A stretch of DNA of 64,000 nucleotides from Toxoplasma gondii ME49 (taxonomy: Eukaryota > Apicomplexa > Conoidasida > Eucoccidiorida > Sarcocystidae). The stretch is taken from the NCBI RefSeq assembly GCF_000006565.2, contig NC_031475.1, positions 2,069,190 to 2,133,189 on the forward strand, read 5' to 3'. The stretch's first letter is position 1. Every line of letters begins with the position of its first letter. Of this stretch, positions 11,699 through 23,468 are shown one piece after another. Under the pieces are notes generated by a model. That model did no database searches. It was not told the origin of the DNA and worked only from the letters and a program-made list of their open reading frames with translations. The position numbers were made by a program, and so were the translations under genes.

Positions 11699-14610
11699 AT
11701 GGACCAGCCGTCGCGAGCTCCGTCCATTTTGGTCCTCGTTTTCTCAAAAGACCGTGCGGCGCAACTGTTCCTTTGTCTCCATTCCTTCTTCTCTTCTTGT
11801 GGCTTTTTCCAAGCCTCATCTTCCCCTCCTCTTTCCTCCACTTCTCCTCTGTCTTCCGCGGTTCTCATTTCTTCTGCTCCTCGTGCGTCTCGTGAGGGTC
11901 TCACCACCGCTGCACCGCTGTCTCCTTCCGAGGATGCCAGCTCCTCTGTCTTTGTTTCCTCCCTATCTCCGTCTCCACCGTCCTCCTCTTCGTCGTCCGC
12001 TCCCGCTCCTCAAAACGCGTCTTCTTCCCTGCCTTCTTTTCTGCCGTCTGAAGATCAATCTTTTCCCCATGTGCGAGGAGCCTCTTCCGCGCCTGCGCCC
12101 GTGGAGGTGTACGTACAGGTGATCTACCGGGCCTCTTCGCCGGACTTCGAGGCCTCTTACAAGTTAGTTGAGTTGCTGCTGATGCGTCTGCTGGCTGCGA
12201 CTCGAGGCGCGAACAGTTCCACGTCCACTCTAAAACGTTCTCGTCACTCTGAAAGACCTTTTTCTACCTCTTCTCTCGCGTTCTCTTCTGAGGCTTCTTG
12301 CAGGCCTCTCTCTGTCTCTCAGTTCTCTGAGCACCCTGCTAGCGCCCCGCGTTCCTCTGCGTCTTCACCTTCGCCTCTTGCCGTCTCGTCGCCTCCTCTG
12401 TATCGTTTGAATCTCCTCGCCTTTCACTCTGAGCGAGACACTGAGTCTTCAGCGGAAACCCGGAGAGAGAGAGTCCTCACGAGATCCGAGTGCAGCGGCA
12501 CTCACAAGGGCGAGGAGGCGAGTCTCTCTGACTGCAGTGAGAAGGCAAGTTGCGACGAAAATGAAGGGAGCACAACGTCTCCTGTTTCGCCATTTCAGTC
12601 TCTGCTGCTCCGGTGCCTGACGTCTGTGCACACTCCAGGAGGAAACAGTTCTTCTTCCCGCTGGCAGGACGTCTTCTCCTCGCCTTCCGCCTCTCTTACA
12701 AAAAAAGACGGTTGGCGAACTTCTTGCCCCTCGCTCTCGCCGTGTAAGTCATCTGTCTCGTCTTCCAGAACGGCCTCTGAATCCTCGCAGGTCACACCTC
12801 TGGAGCCGTCGTCTTCTGCTGCGCCTGGAGATGAGTTGAAGAGCAAACGCAACGTTCCGCAGGGAGACCACAGAGGCAACAAGGAGCTCGGAGGAAGCGC
12901 GACGCCGAGACCAACTGGTGCAGAAATGGGAAGCGTTAAGCTCGCCGCTGACGCGACGAACCGGAGAGAGGCAAAACGCCCCCAAGGGAGCAGCGACGCG
13001 ACCCGCGAGGCCGCCACCAGGTGTATGTACACCCACGTCCTCCTCATGGTGGACGACTGTGTGTGGCTGTATCCACCTTCTGAGTTTTTCGAGAGGAGCA
13101 AAGAGGTTGATTTGACAGGCGTCTCTGAGAAGGCGCGATTGGCCGATCCAGAACTCTCTAAAAATGAAAGATTCTCCTCGTCGTCAACTCACTTGTCATC
13201 TTCCTCGTCTTCTATCTCGTCTTCTCCTTCTGTCTCGTCTGCTTTTTCTCGCTCGTCTCGTTCTTCACTGCCAGGTTTCCCCTCCTCGGCTTTACCGGAA
13301 ATGTGCTCTGCTGTCTCTTCTCCGTCCACGGCTTCGAGTCTCTCTTCCTGTGTCTCCTCGTCTCGCCCTCCGTCCGAAGCCTCTTGCTCCTCTCGTGCGA
13401 GTCCCCATCCTGCCTTCTTTACTCTTGCTCTCGCTGCGCGTCTCTTGGACGTATGCCCCTCGCTTCTTCACGTCTCTCCTCGTCTCCACTTCGGTGTCAA
13501 CTACTCTCAGCCATCAGACTCTGTGATTCCTCTCGCGCGCGCCGCGGTACTCCCTCCTCTGTCTCTGCCCCGTGCTGTATCCTCTGCGACGGCGAGAGAC
13601 ACAGGCAGCGAGGAGGCGCCAGCGGCGCAAGACAGTCAGGAGACGCCAAGCGACGCGATCTTCTCCGTCGGAACCGGAAAAACGGCAGTCGAGGCAGGCG
13701 AACAAGACTCGCAAGAGGAAGGAGAGAGAGAAGGAGAAAGGAAAGACGACGACGAAGGCGAGCGACAAGAAGGAAACGACGCGGAGCTGGAAAAAGGAGG
13801 CCAAAGGCGTGGAACGACTCTTTCCGCGCAGCCCAAACCAAGCGCGTTCGGAGAGCGTCTTGCGAGCTATTTGGACAGTCGATGGCACATGCTATTGCCG
13901 CAAAAAGGGATACAAGAGGAAACGGACGCCTCGCAGAGCTTTTCATTCCTCGCTGTGGCAAGGTACGTCTGCCGTCTCTGCTTCCATTCTCCAGCAATCG
14001 AAGAGCCAATCGAGTCTCCCTTCTCTCCTTTCACGTTTCCTAGCTCAGCTGCCGTCCATTCCCTACCTTGCTCTTGTTCACCCACGCACACACGCAAACA
14101 GGTAAATCCAAGTGGTTGAACGTCTGCGCATACGTGCATAATATATATATATATATATATGTTTGTATATTTATACATATATATATATATGTATATGTTA
14201 TATAAATTTATAAAGACGCTGCGGCGGGCTGACTGTGTGCTTTTTGCGCTTCTCAGAAAGACGAGTTTCGGAGACTTCGGGATGGCTCTGGATCTCAGCT
14301 GTACACTCTACCGATCTGCGGATTTGCTCTGTCTCCTCCAGGTGACGTTGTTTTCTCGTTCTTCAAATCCCCGTTCCTGTTTCTCTCGATTTTACGCTTC
14401 TGTAGCAACCTCCGACGCTGCTCACTTGGGCACAACCCAGCGGCCTACGCCAGTCCGTTTTCCGCTCAAAGTGTGAAGTTGAGGCACCGCTCGCTTCTAC
14501 TGTCGATACACCTGAACGCAGACGGGCAGACGTAGATGCCGAAGCTCGCAGCATTCCTTTGTGGGACCGACAGCTCCATTTCGTTGCTGTCGAACGTCCC
14601 TGTAGGTAGA

Positions 14611-14658
<48 letters not shown>

Positions 14659-17600
14659 ATACGTAGAGAGACAGATCAAATGATACGAAAGTATACATGT
14701 ACTTCGATATATTTGTAAATGTATTCTCGTGAACGTACGTACGTTTCTGTGGCAGTGGTTACTTTCACTCGTGTTCGCTTGTCTGATTTATCCAGAGGTT
14801 ATCCACGCCTCTTTGGGTTTGTCGTTATATCTGTTTTTCGGTACACGTGCATGGAGCGACGTATGCATATGTATACAAACATAAATATATAAATATATAA
14901 AATGTATATTATATTTCCCTTTGAATACATGCACGCGTATATACATATTATTACATAAAGATGAAGGTGTATTTTTGTGTGAATGCGAAAAGGAGCCGCG
15001 TCCCGTGGAAGGTGAAGCTTTGTGCCTCTGCAGAGTTCTTTCTTGTTGCTTGTGTGTTTTTTCGTTTTCCTTGGTTGACTTTGTTTTTTCTGTCTCCGCG
15101 GAGTCTTTGCAGACGCTTTTGAAAGTGGAGCCTGACAGCCTGAACCACCCGAACCGTCTCGAAGTTGCAGGTGAGGCGAGGTCTCAGTTCACTTGTTTTC
15201 GTGTTGTCAAAAAGTTAGAGAAAAGGAGACCGTGGACGTCAAGTTCCTCTTTTTGCGTTCATCCAATCCTTCGTTCTTCTCTGTCTGTTTATTCTCTTCT
15301 CTGCATCTGTCCTTCTCTTGGTGTTCTCTCTGTCTCCACATGTCCTGCTTCTTCTTTTCTTCTCCTCCCTGTCATCTTCGTCCTGTGTTCTCCATCGCGC
15401 CCTGTGTCTCACCTTCGTTTCCACGCTCTCCTTTTCCTTTCTTCTCTTTCGTTTTTTCTCTTGTTTTGTTTCCAGGAAATCGACACTTTGAGAAATGCAC
15501 CTCCTCGAACGGTGCCTGTCGCTTGAGTCTCCTCCGTCCCCTCGTCGCCTTTCCTGTTCATCCGCGGGCGGTGGTCTTGACGGTGCGTTTTTCTCATGTT
15601 TTCTCTCGCTGGCTTCAGAACTGCAAATGGCTGAAACCTGTGACCCTCGCTTTCAAACACGATCTCTCTGCCCAGTCTCCTCCGCCATTCGCAGCTTCAA
15701 TTCTCCAGGTTTTGTGTGTCTTCCGCGGCTTTTCGCCCGCATGCGGTGTCCGTAAACCTTCTTCGAATTGCCGCGTTCTTCACTGGAGTCTTGAGTTTCT
15801 GGGAACTCGTCTGCTGGCAAGACGATTTCTGAATTCAAGACAAAAAAGCATGAAATGATTCTAAGGCACACGAAAGGATGCAGACGACAGATCGCCTGCC
15901 CTTAAGTCGTGATGCATCAGGATAATCGAAGAGCAAACATCGCGAAGGCGACAGCGAGAGGAGACAAACGATATAGAGAGGCAGGAAGGCAAACGAGGTT
16001 CGCTGATGTAGAGACATAGAGAGAGATATATAGAGACAGAGGCATCGAGAGAGATAGAGACAGAAAAACTGCGAAGACCGCGACAGTTGTCGACTCTGTT
16101 CGCTCTTTTTTACTGGAGACAGGGCGTTTCTTTTCATTTGTTTCTGCGTGGACGGCTCTCTCTCCAACCTCAGCGGTTAGGGATGTCATCAGCGCCGAAA
16201 CGCCGCGTCGATGGCGAGGGCCTATGCATGCTGGAACGAACCGCTTGGAGACGGGAAGGTCACTTGTCAACTGGAGACTCATCCCCAGCATCGTCTTGAA
16301 ACGCCCAGTCCTCACCGACTGCACAAAGATCGCGAAAGCCGATTTCACAACGACGGATAGTGTTTTCCTCTCTTTGATTCTGCGCATGTCTTTCCTCGGA
16401 AGTTCAAAGTGCTGCACATATTCACAACGGGTCAACAAAAGCAACTGAAGCAAGTGAATGGATCCCCATGTCTATATCTATATCTATACATATATTTCTA
16501 TGCATATATATATATGCATATATATATATATATTTATGTGGGTATGTGTTTGTATCCATGAATGTGCCTTTTACGCACACATATAAATGCAGCTCTCTCG
16601 GTTGGACTGTTTCCGGAGCGCCGAAAGCTTTTCTCGTTCTCCACGTTTTCCTCAGATTAATCGCGTCCAGAGTCTCTATCTCAATCCCGTATACAAGACG
16701 GCGTCTGCGCGATCCCCTCCCAAGAGACTTCGAGAGGCCGAAGACGAAAAGGAAGGAAAAGAAAGTGCAGACGAAGAGAGTGCAGAAGAATCGAATGTCG
16801 AAGAACAATCCCATGGAGAAGAAGGAGACGAAGAGAAAAAGGGGGAAGAAAACAGCTGGAGTTGCGAAGCCCTCGACCAGTATTTCCGTAGCGGACTGGC
16901 CAGATGGCTGTCGACACTCGCCGGGACTGGAGGCGAGAAAGGCGAGAAGGAAACAGGGGAGGACAACGGCGGGAGGTCTTCAATCGGAACGGCGTTTCCT
17001 TGTCATGTCTCTCCCTGCGCTCTTCCTCTCGGGTGGTTCTTCCCCTTCCTTTTGCCGACAGCGCCGCAGTTCCCCTTCGACACGAACAGCTGCTTCTTCC
17101 CGAGTGTGCATCTTCCGCCTCCCTCCTTGGCTGCGCTCCTCGCCCTCTGTCGCAGTCAAGGCTCCTCTGCTTCGACTGAGCTCAAATCGACATCTGCCTC
17201 GTTGCCACAACAGTCTTCCTTTCCTCCCTCACCTTCTCTCTCTTCCTCTCTCCCGTCTTCTCTCTCTTCCTCTTTCTCTTCCTCTTTCTTTTCCTCTTTC
17301 TCTTCCTCTATCTCTGCTTCTGCTTTCTCGACCTCAGCCTTTTCTTCTTCCGGTCTCGTGCCAACAGTCTCGTGGCTCATTCCAGTTCGCAACGGAGCCA
17401 AGACGGTCGTTGATGCGGTGAGAAGTGCCTGCATGCAAGCTCACTGTCCTCCAGGTAGGGCCTCCCTTGTTTATCCGTTTCCTTCTCTCCCTCTCCTTCT
17501 CCTTCTCTGCTCCATCAGCTTTTCTCCCTCTCTCTCCCCTTGCACAGGCTCTTGTTCTCTATCGTTCCTTCTATCCGTGTTTGTTTCTCTCGTTTTTCTC

Positions 17601-18378
17601 CTTCTTTCTCTCTCTCGCTGCTTTACCTTCACGCTCCACTTTCTGCAGGCGAACCGCGTCTCTCACTCTCCCTAGCGTCATCATGCTTTTCGCTTGGTTT
17701 GCCTCGCATGCAGTTCCTTTTTTCTCCAGCGTACCTCCTCCTCCTCTGGTCGCCTTGCCCGGCTCCTCCGGTTGCCTACGCTCGGTCCCGCTCGCGTTTC
17801 TTCTCTTCTGTTTCCGCTGCTTACCGGGATCTGTCGCGCGCCTCGTTGCAAAACCCAACCGCATGAAAACGCAGTCGCACACCCCCACACAGGCACCCAA
17901 ACCAAGTATAAAAGACAAGGTTCTCCGCGTCGATAGTACCTTGTAGCGGCGCAGCCGTCGAGCCATGTACCTCGTAGACGCAGACGCTTCTCGCTCTCGC
18001 CACTTCCGCTTTTGTTGTCTGTGGGTTTCCTCGTTTGCTTTGACAAATTTGCCGCTGCCCTCGATTTCAGCGTCTCTCCTCGTCTCGCCTCTGTTCTTCT
18101 CTCTCTCGGCGCGTGTAGGCTTCTTCGACCTTGTCGTTGTCGACGACGCTTCGACCGACGAGACTGTTTCTCTCCTTTGGAGCTTGTCGCGGCTGGGAAA
18201 CTCGAAACTGCATGCAGAGAAAAGCGCCAGTCGGGAACAGCGAGACGCAGCGCGAGTCCTTGCAACGCAAATCTCATTTCCTGAATCAGTTGTCGTTCCT
18301 CTTCGCATCGTCTGTCTCCCCACCCAACACGGTAGGTGTCTCCTTGCTTCTCCATTCACACATCATGTGTGCATATGT

Positions 18379-18421
<43 letters not shown>

Positions 18422-18808
18422 TGTTTATATATTTATTTATATTTTTATATTTGCTTTTATCTAGTATTTTTATTTACATATATAGATATTTACACATCCT
18501 TATATATTTATATATAATGTGTGTACGTTTCTGTGTTTGCATATATTTATATACATTTCCTTATATATATATATTTGAATGTATTTACGTATACATGTAT
18601 ATACTTGTACGTGTGTGTGTATATGTACACTTTTTATGTTTGGTCGTGAATTGGTGACATTTGCGTTCCTCCAGAACCCAAGAGGGAGCGAGGCCTCTCC
18701 TGCTTGTGTCATCCACCATTCGCATTGGCGGTATCTCCCGGCAATAAGTTCACCTGATTCTCCATGGGAGAGGAAATGGAGTTCTTGCCCGGGACATATG
18801 CTTGTATG

Positions 18809-18847
<39 letters not shown>

Positions 18848-21800
18848 GTATGACTTGAGTTTTTGTATTTTGTCATCTTATGGATGTACGCAGCGTCTGT
18901 AAGTGAGGGTGTGCATTCTTGGAAACGGATGCAGAGAGAGAGAGAGATGTCGAGTGCGTATCTTTTTTCGACGGTTTTTCAGGCGTGTCGGGGGCTCTGC
19001 GAGAGGGTCTGAAATTCTGTCGCGGCGAATTCGTTGCTCGACTTGACGCCGATGACATTGCTCATCCGCATCGACTCTTTACGCAGGTTGGCGACTTAGA
19101 ATTTGCTCTTCCTCTGCATCTCTTCTTCTTTACTCTGTCCCTTTTTCCATCTCTGTTTCTTCTTCTGTCTTCTCTTCCTTCGCTCCTGGCTTCCTTTCTT
19201 TGTCCTTCTTTTCTCTCCTCCGTCCCACACACATCCCGTCCTCTCGGTTGGGTTTCATCTCTGCTGTTCCTCGCCGTTGCCCTCTTTTTTCTTAGCCGTT
19301 TTTCTGGAGTCCTCTGTGCAAGACTTTCTGCGTCGGTCGCTTCCTCACTCCAGCTGGACGCCCGCTCCCCTGCAAATGCAGCAGCTGCATGCGTGTACAC
19401 GCGAGGAACTTTGGAACTATCAAAGTCAAACGCATGGCATTTTCAACTCCATCAAGTGAAGTGGTTTACCCTGATTTGACTTGCGCCAAGCACAACTTCA
19501 TGTCTTATTATTTCTCCCTTTTCGGGGCGTTCACATGTCTCTCCGTGACTCCATTTGTCCGTCCACGTTCCTTTCTTCACCTTCTCCGTTTTTTCGGTTC
19601 TCTGCTTCCCTCCAGGTGTCGTTTATGTGGAGACATCCCGAAGTCGCAGTTTGCGGCTCTGCCTTTGCGACTTTCAAGTCTACGCAAATCTCATCGTTAA
19701 CCATGTTCTTCGGTGGGTCCTCCTTCCCCTTCTCCTCTTCTTCCTCCAGTTGTCTAACCTCCCCATCAACATCTTCTTCCTCATCTGATCGGTTGCCCTC
19801 ATATTCTCCCTCTTCTTTCTCGTCTAATTCTGCCTCCACTTCTCTCGCTTCCTCTGCCGTGGGCGGCCCTCTGTCGGAGATTCGGGTGTTTCGCATGCCG
19901 GCGCATCCCCTCCTTGTGCGGTGAGTCTTCTCTCTTCTCTTTCATTTTCTCCAGCTTCCCAGTTTCCTTTTCTCCGCTCGCCTCCTCTGCTGACTTAGGG
20001 AGTCTCAAGTCTCCTTTTCTCACCTCCTTTTCGTGACTCCCCACACATGTCGCGGTGTACCTCTCCCAATGTGTCTCCCCCCGCTGTCTCTTGTCTTGAC
20101 TCTTTTTCTCCCAGGTGGCGGCTTATATTCGAGTGCCCCATTGCTCACCCCACCGTCATGTTGCGCCTGAGTGCCTTGAGAGGCCCTCGCAGAAGACGAC
20201 AGCGGGGCCTGTCTTCTTTCACTTCTCCTGCCTCTTTTGAGCTGTCTCCTTCCAGCCTTTCTTCATTGTATCCATCTCGTCCTCTCTCTTCTCATTCTCC
20301 TCTTTCTTCTGTCTCTTCTCTCCCTTCTCTCTCGTCTCCTTCTCCTCTTTCGTCTCTGTCTCTCTCTTCTCGCGTTCCTCGTTCGCATGCCGGGCCGATT
20401 CGGAGACACGGTGAAGTTGAAGTTGAGAAGGCAGACAGGACTGAATCACGGCGTCGCGCAAGATATAGAGGAGCTGAGGAGGTTGAAGGCTTCGACCCCT
20501 GCAGGCAGGAGGAGGGTGAAGAAAGAGAAGAAGAGTTGTGGGACTTCATGTATCCCGACGAAGAGGCAGAAGATCTTTGGCTGTGGTTGTCGCTTCCGTT
20601 CTGTCTCCACGTGAGTCTTTTGTCTCCATTTTGCGATACATGTTTGGATCTCGTATCTGTTTTGCTTTCGTGGCGTCAGCTCCCTTCCATGCCGACATGT
20701 TTTTGGAATTTTTCGGCATTATTTGTGTCTTTTGAGTCGCAAAGTTTCGAAACATCGTTTGTGCTTGAGTCGACAACGTCTGCCTGTCCTCTTTATATAG
20801 GTCCGTCATTCCTTGCCGTTCTCCGTTCTCCGACTTCTTTCTCGCGCGTCCATTTTCATCTTGTTGAGGCGTCTTGCGTTCTGTGACTCTACGCTCGTTT
20901 TTGACGTCTCTCCTGCTTTGCTGTGTCCTGCAGATCACCAGTCTTCCCCGGATTCTCACGTTCATCCGACGCGACGCCTCAAGAAAATCAGAGACCGTTC
21001 TCACACCCATGAGACAGTCTGCTTGCCAGGCTGTCGCGGAGTGGATTTCTCGGACTCTGCTTCGACCCCTCGGCCGAGAGAGACCGCGCGAGAACGAAGA
21101 AGAGGACAGCGACGCGTTCCTCAGGGAGGTAAAGAGGGCAGAGACGCAAGCACGAAGCGAGAAGAGGCTTCCAAGGGGAGAGGCGCAGAGGAGCGCCTGT
21201 GTCGCGCGCAAAACGACGGCAGCTGTAGGGGGCGAATTCAGACGAACAGAGGCTGTTGGGGAGTCTGGCGAGGCCGCCGAGAGGACGAACGTCAAACGCT
21301 GCAGAAACGCAGGAGAATTCGAAACAAGACAACTCCAAAGAGGGGAAGAAGACAAAGACAAACAAGACGAGGATGGAGGCAACGGAGAAGGAGCGGCGAC
21401 ACAAGGGGAAGGACGGAGAGGCGAAGACGAGACGGATTTGAGAGAAGAACTGGCGAACGCGATGACCGCCGCCTCTCCGCAAGCGAACGGAGACCTTCAT
21501 GTTCCCTTTGAGGAGTCCCCCCTCCTGCCGAGCGTTGTCGCCTGTCTCCGTGGCTACAGGTAGCGAGAGACGAAAGCGACAGAGACAAGCGAGAAGAGCG
21601 AACCAGGGAGATTTACGCGAGAGAGCGAGAGGAGAGAAGGAGATATGACGGAAAAGAGAGAAGAGAGACGCGGAGAGAGGAGATAGAGGTGGAGAGGAGA
21701 GAGAGAGGTGAAGAGAGGAAAAGGAAGGAGAGGGGGAGAGGGCGAGATCGAAGAGAAGGAAAGGGCCAGATGAGCAGAAAGGAGACACTCGAGAGAAAGG

Positions 21801-23468
21801 AAAGAAGGAGAGAGAGATGATCGACAGAAAGGAGAAACGCGAGAATGGAGGGAAAGAGACAAGATGAGAGGGCAACGAGAGAAATGAGAGCAGACATTCT
21901 TGGGCGGAGTGGGGGGGGAGAAAGGAATGACATACAAGAACTCAACTCTGCGTCTTCCGAGCACAGCTTTCCCTTGTCCGCATCTGTCTCGATTTTCGGA
22001 TGCTTTCCTGCGCAGGAAGCGAGCGCGTTTCTTTGCGTCTATTCAGTCTCTGTCTTCCTCTCGTTGTGTGTTTCATTTATCAGGACACCAGCGACTACAG
22101 CGGAAGGAGAAGCAGCATTCCGAATTCTCGAGGTGAGAGATTTTCCGGCTTGCGGAGAAAGTCCTCCTGCGTGAACCGCATCGTGGACGAGGGAGCATGC
22201 CGTGAGGGGTGACGCGCGAAAAAGGAAGGAAGAAGCAAAGCGAGAAATGTCCGTCTGGATCAGGCGCGACAGAGAGGCAGCTCGCCTCTTCCCCAGGTAG
22301 AAGGAGAGGTCGAGAGACAGAAACGGAGACAGCGCCTCAGCAAGCGAGGACGAGAGACCTTGGGAGATGGAGAGAGATGCACAGAGGTCGAAAGAAAGAG
22401 AGCGATGCAGCATTTCTGTGGCCCATAGGAGCCCCAAAGGCGATAGGCAAGTCATGAGAAGGCACAAGCTTCGAGAGGGAAGGAGACAGGCAAAGACAGA
22501 AGACCAGAGAGCCGCATCCTCGCAGCCTGCGTCGACAGAGAGCTGACGAGTTCAGAAGGAGTTCAAGTCTCGAAGCATGCCGCACAAGACGAGACAGGAG
22601 AGAGCGAGGTTGTAATCTTGCGTTTCGCTGTGTGAACGTGAACAAGACCAAAAGTATCACACTCGTCCTGTCGAACTCAAGAAGCCGCGCGAGGGTCGCT
22701 GGACACTCGAAAGCGTTTCGGTGTCTCTACAGGCAGGCGAACGCGTGCTCTGGGCGGTGCCTGTGACGACTTCAGAGCGGAGCTGTAACTCCATGTACAC
22801 CTCAACTCCAGCACACTTGTTTTCTCCAAGTGAATGCATGTCTACTCGCAGAGACGCTGGTGCGTTTGCCGATTTCGCTGGCTGTGGCCGTGTACGCCTG
22901 GACATAAGATGTAGCCCAGCCTCCGCTGCTTCACCGTCGACCTCTCTGGAAATCCAAAGAGGACGGGAACTCAACCTGAGTCGCGGTCGGCGACAAAATC
23001 TCTTTTTTTCTAACGTCCACCGAGGCTTCTGCCGTTCTGTTGTTTACGTGGACGGTGCAGGCCCTCGAGTCTTTCTTCTGCGTCGCTGTCGACAAGCCGC
23101 AAAGCCTGTTTGGGCAGGAAGACGTTTCTGCGTCTCCTGCGTGCGACCAAGGGAACCGTCTCACGGTGGGCGTCTGTTCCTGTCCCTGCGGCCAGGGCGA
23201 CACCGACTCAGGCTGTTCTCCGGAGGCTCTCAAGAAATTCTTCAAACGGGAAGCGGCGCGCATGAGGTACGCAGGCAAACCAGCCAAAGTCGAAAGCAGC
23301 GGACAAGGTGGTAAAGTTGAAACGCAGACATCTGTCGTTGTTCTCAAAGCACAGGACGAAAATAAAGTGATTTTGCGGATTCAGAGGCTCGCGCTCTCAC
23401 AGACACTTTCCTTCGTGCACCAACTCGACGTAACGAGAGAGAAGAACTCGGTGCCGAACAAGAGGTAG
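11699..23468 (+). CDS. Large fusion: bacterial-like FSKDR/VDD domain plus family-2 glycosyltransferase, about 14 exons
   Basis: Probable sugar transferase of about 1,880 residues. Exons: 11699-13962, 14257-14341, 15113-15170, 15476-15582, 15619-15708, 16656-17454, 18119-18331, 18983-19086, 19616-19920, 20115-20610, 20934-21559, 22084-22132, 22733-~22762, 23061-23468. Phases agree through exon 12; the last two are tentative. The N-terminal half begins SILVLVFSKDRAAQLFLCLH and then shows VYVQVIYRASSPDFEASYK, THVLLMVDDCVWLY, GDFGMALDLSCTLYRSADLL, LNHPNRLE and INRVQ, in the order seen in uncharacterised bacterial proteins with 'VDDD...GDWGYPMSVDGHIFR...NPNTLE...VNRVQ' signatures. Ser/Pro-rich inserts split it. 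From about residue 1105 a GT2 fold follows: SWLIPVRNGA, DLVVVDDASTDETV, RGEFVARLDADDIAHPHRL (DxD), IAHPTVMLR, EEAEDLWLWLSL, LPRILTFIRR. No signal peptide or clear membrane segment is visible. An alternative end is a donor at AARMR joined to an exon ending near 23737. Donor and acceptor sugars are unknown. Confidence 0.75.
14139..14213. repeat. TA microsatellite in glycosyltransferase intron 1
   Basis: (TA)n with GTATA interruptions between 13963 and 14256. Confidence 0.9.
14611..14665. repeat. TA microsatellite in glycosyltransferase intron 2
   Basis: (TA)n run within intron 14342-15112. Confidence 0.9.
16481..16543. repeat. TA-rich microsatellite in glycosyltransferase intron 5
   Basis: Imperfect TATC/TATA units, then (TA)n, inside intron 15709-16655. 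Confidence 0.85.
18371..18620. repeat. Long AT-rich tract in glycosyltransferase intron 7
   Basis: (TA)n followed by about 200 bases of TATATTTATATA-type degenerate repeat, the longest such tract in the window. Confidence 0.9.
18810..18846. repeat. TA microsatellite in glycosyltransferase intron 7
   Basis: Second (TA)n run in the same intron (18332-18982). Confidence 0.9.
21561..21900 (+). repeat. Polypurine tract in glycosyltransferase intron 11
   Basis: About 340 bases dominated by GAGA/GGAGA units on the coding strand, with very few pyrimidines. It lies inside the inferred intron 21560-22083. Not a tandem repeat of fixed period. Confidence 0.8.
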
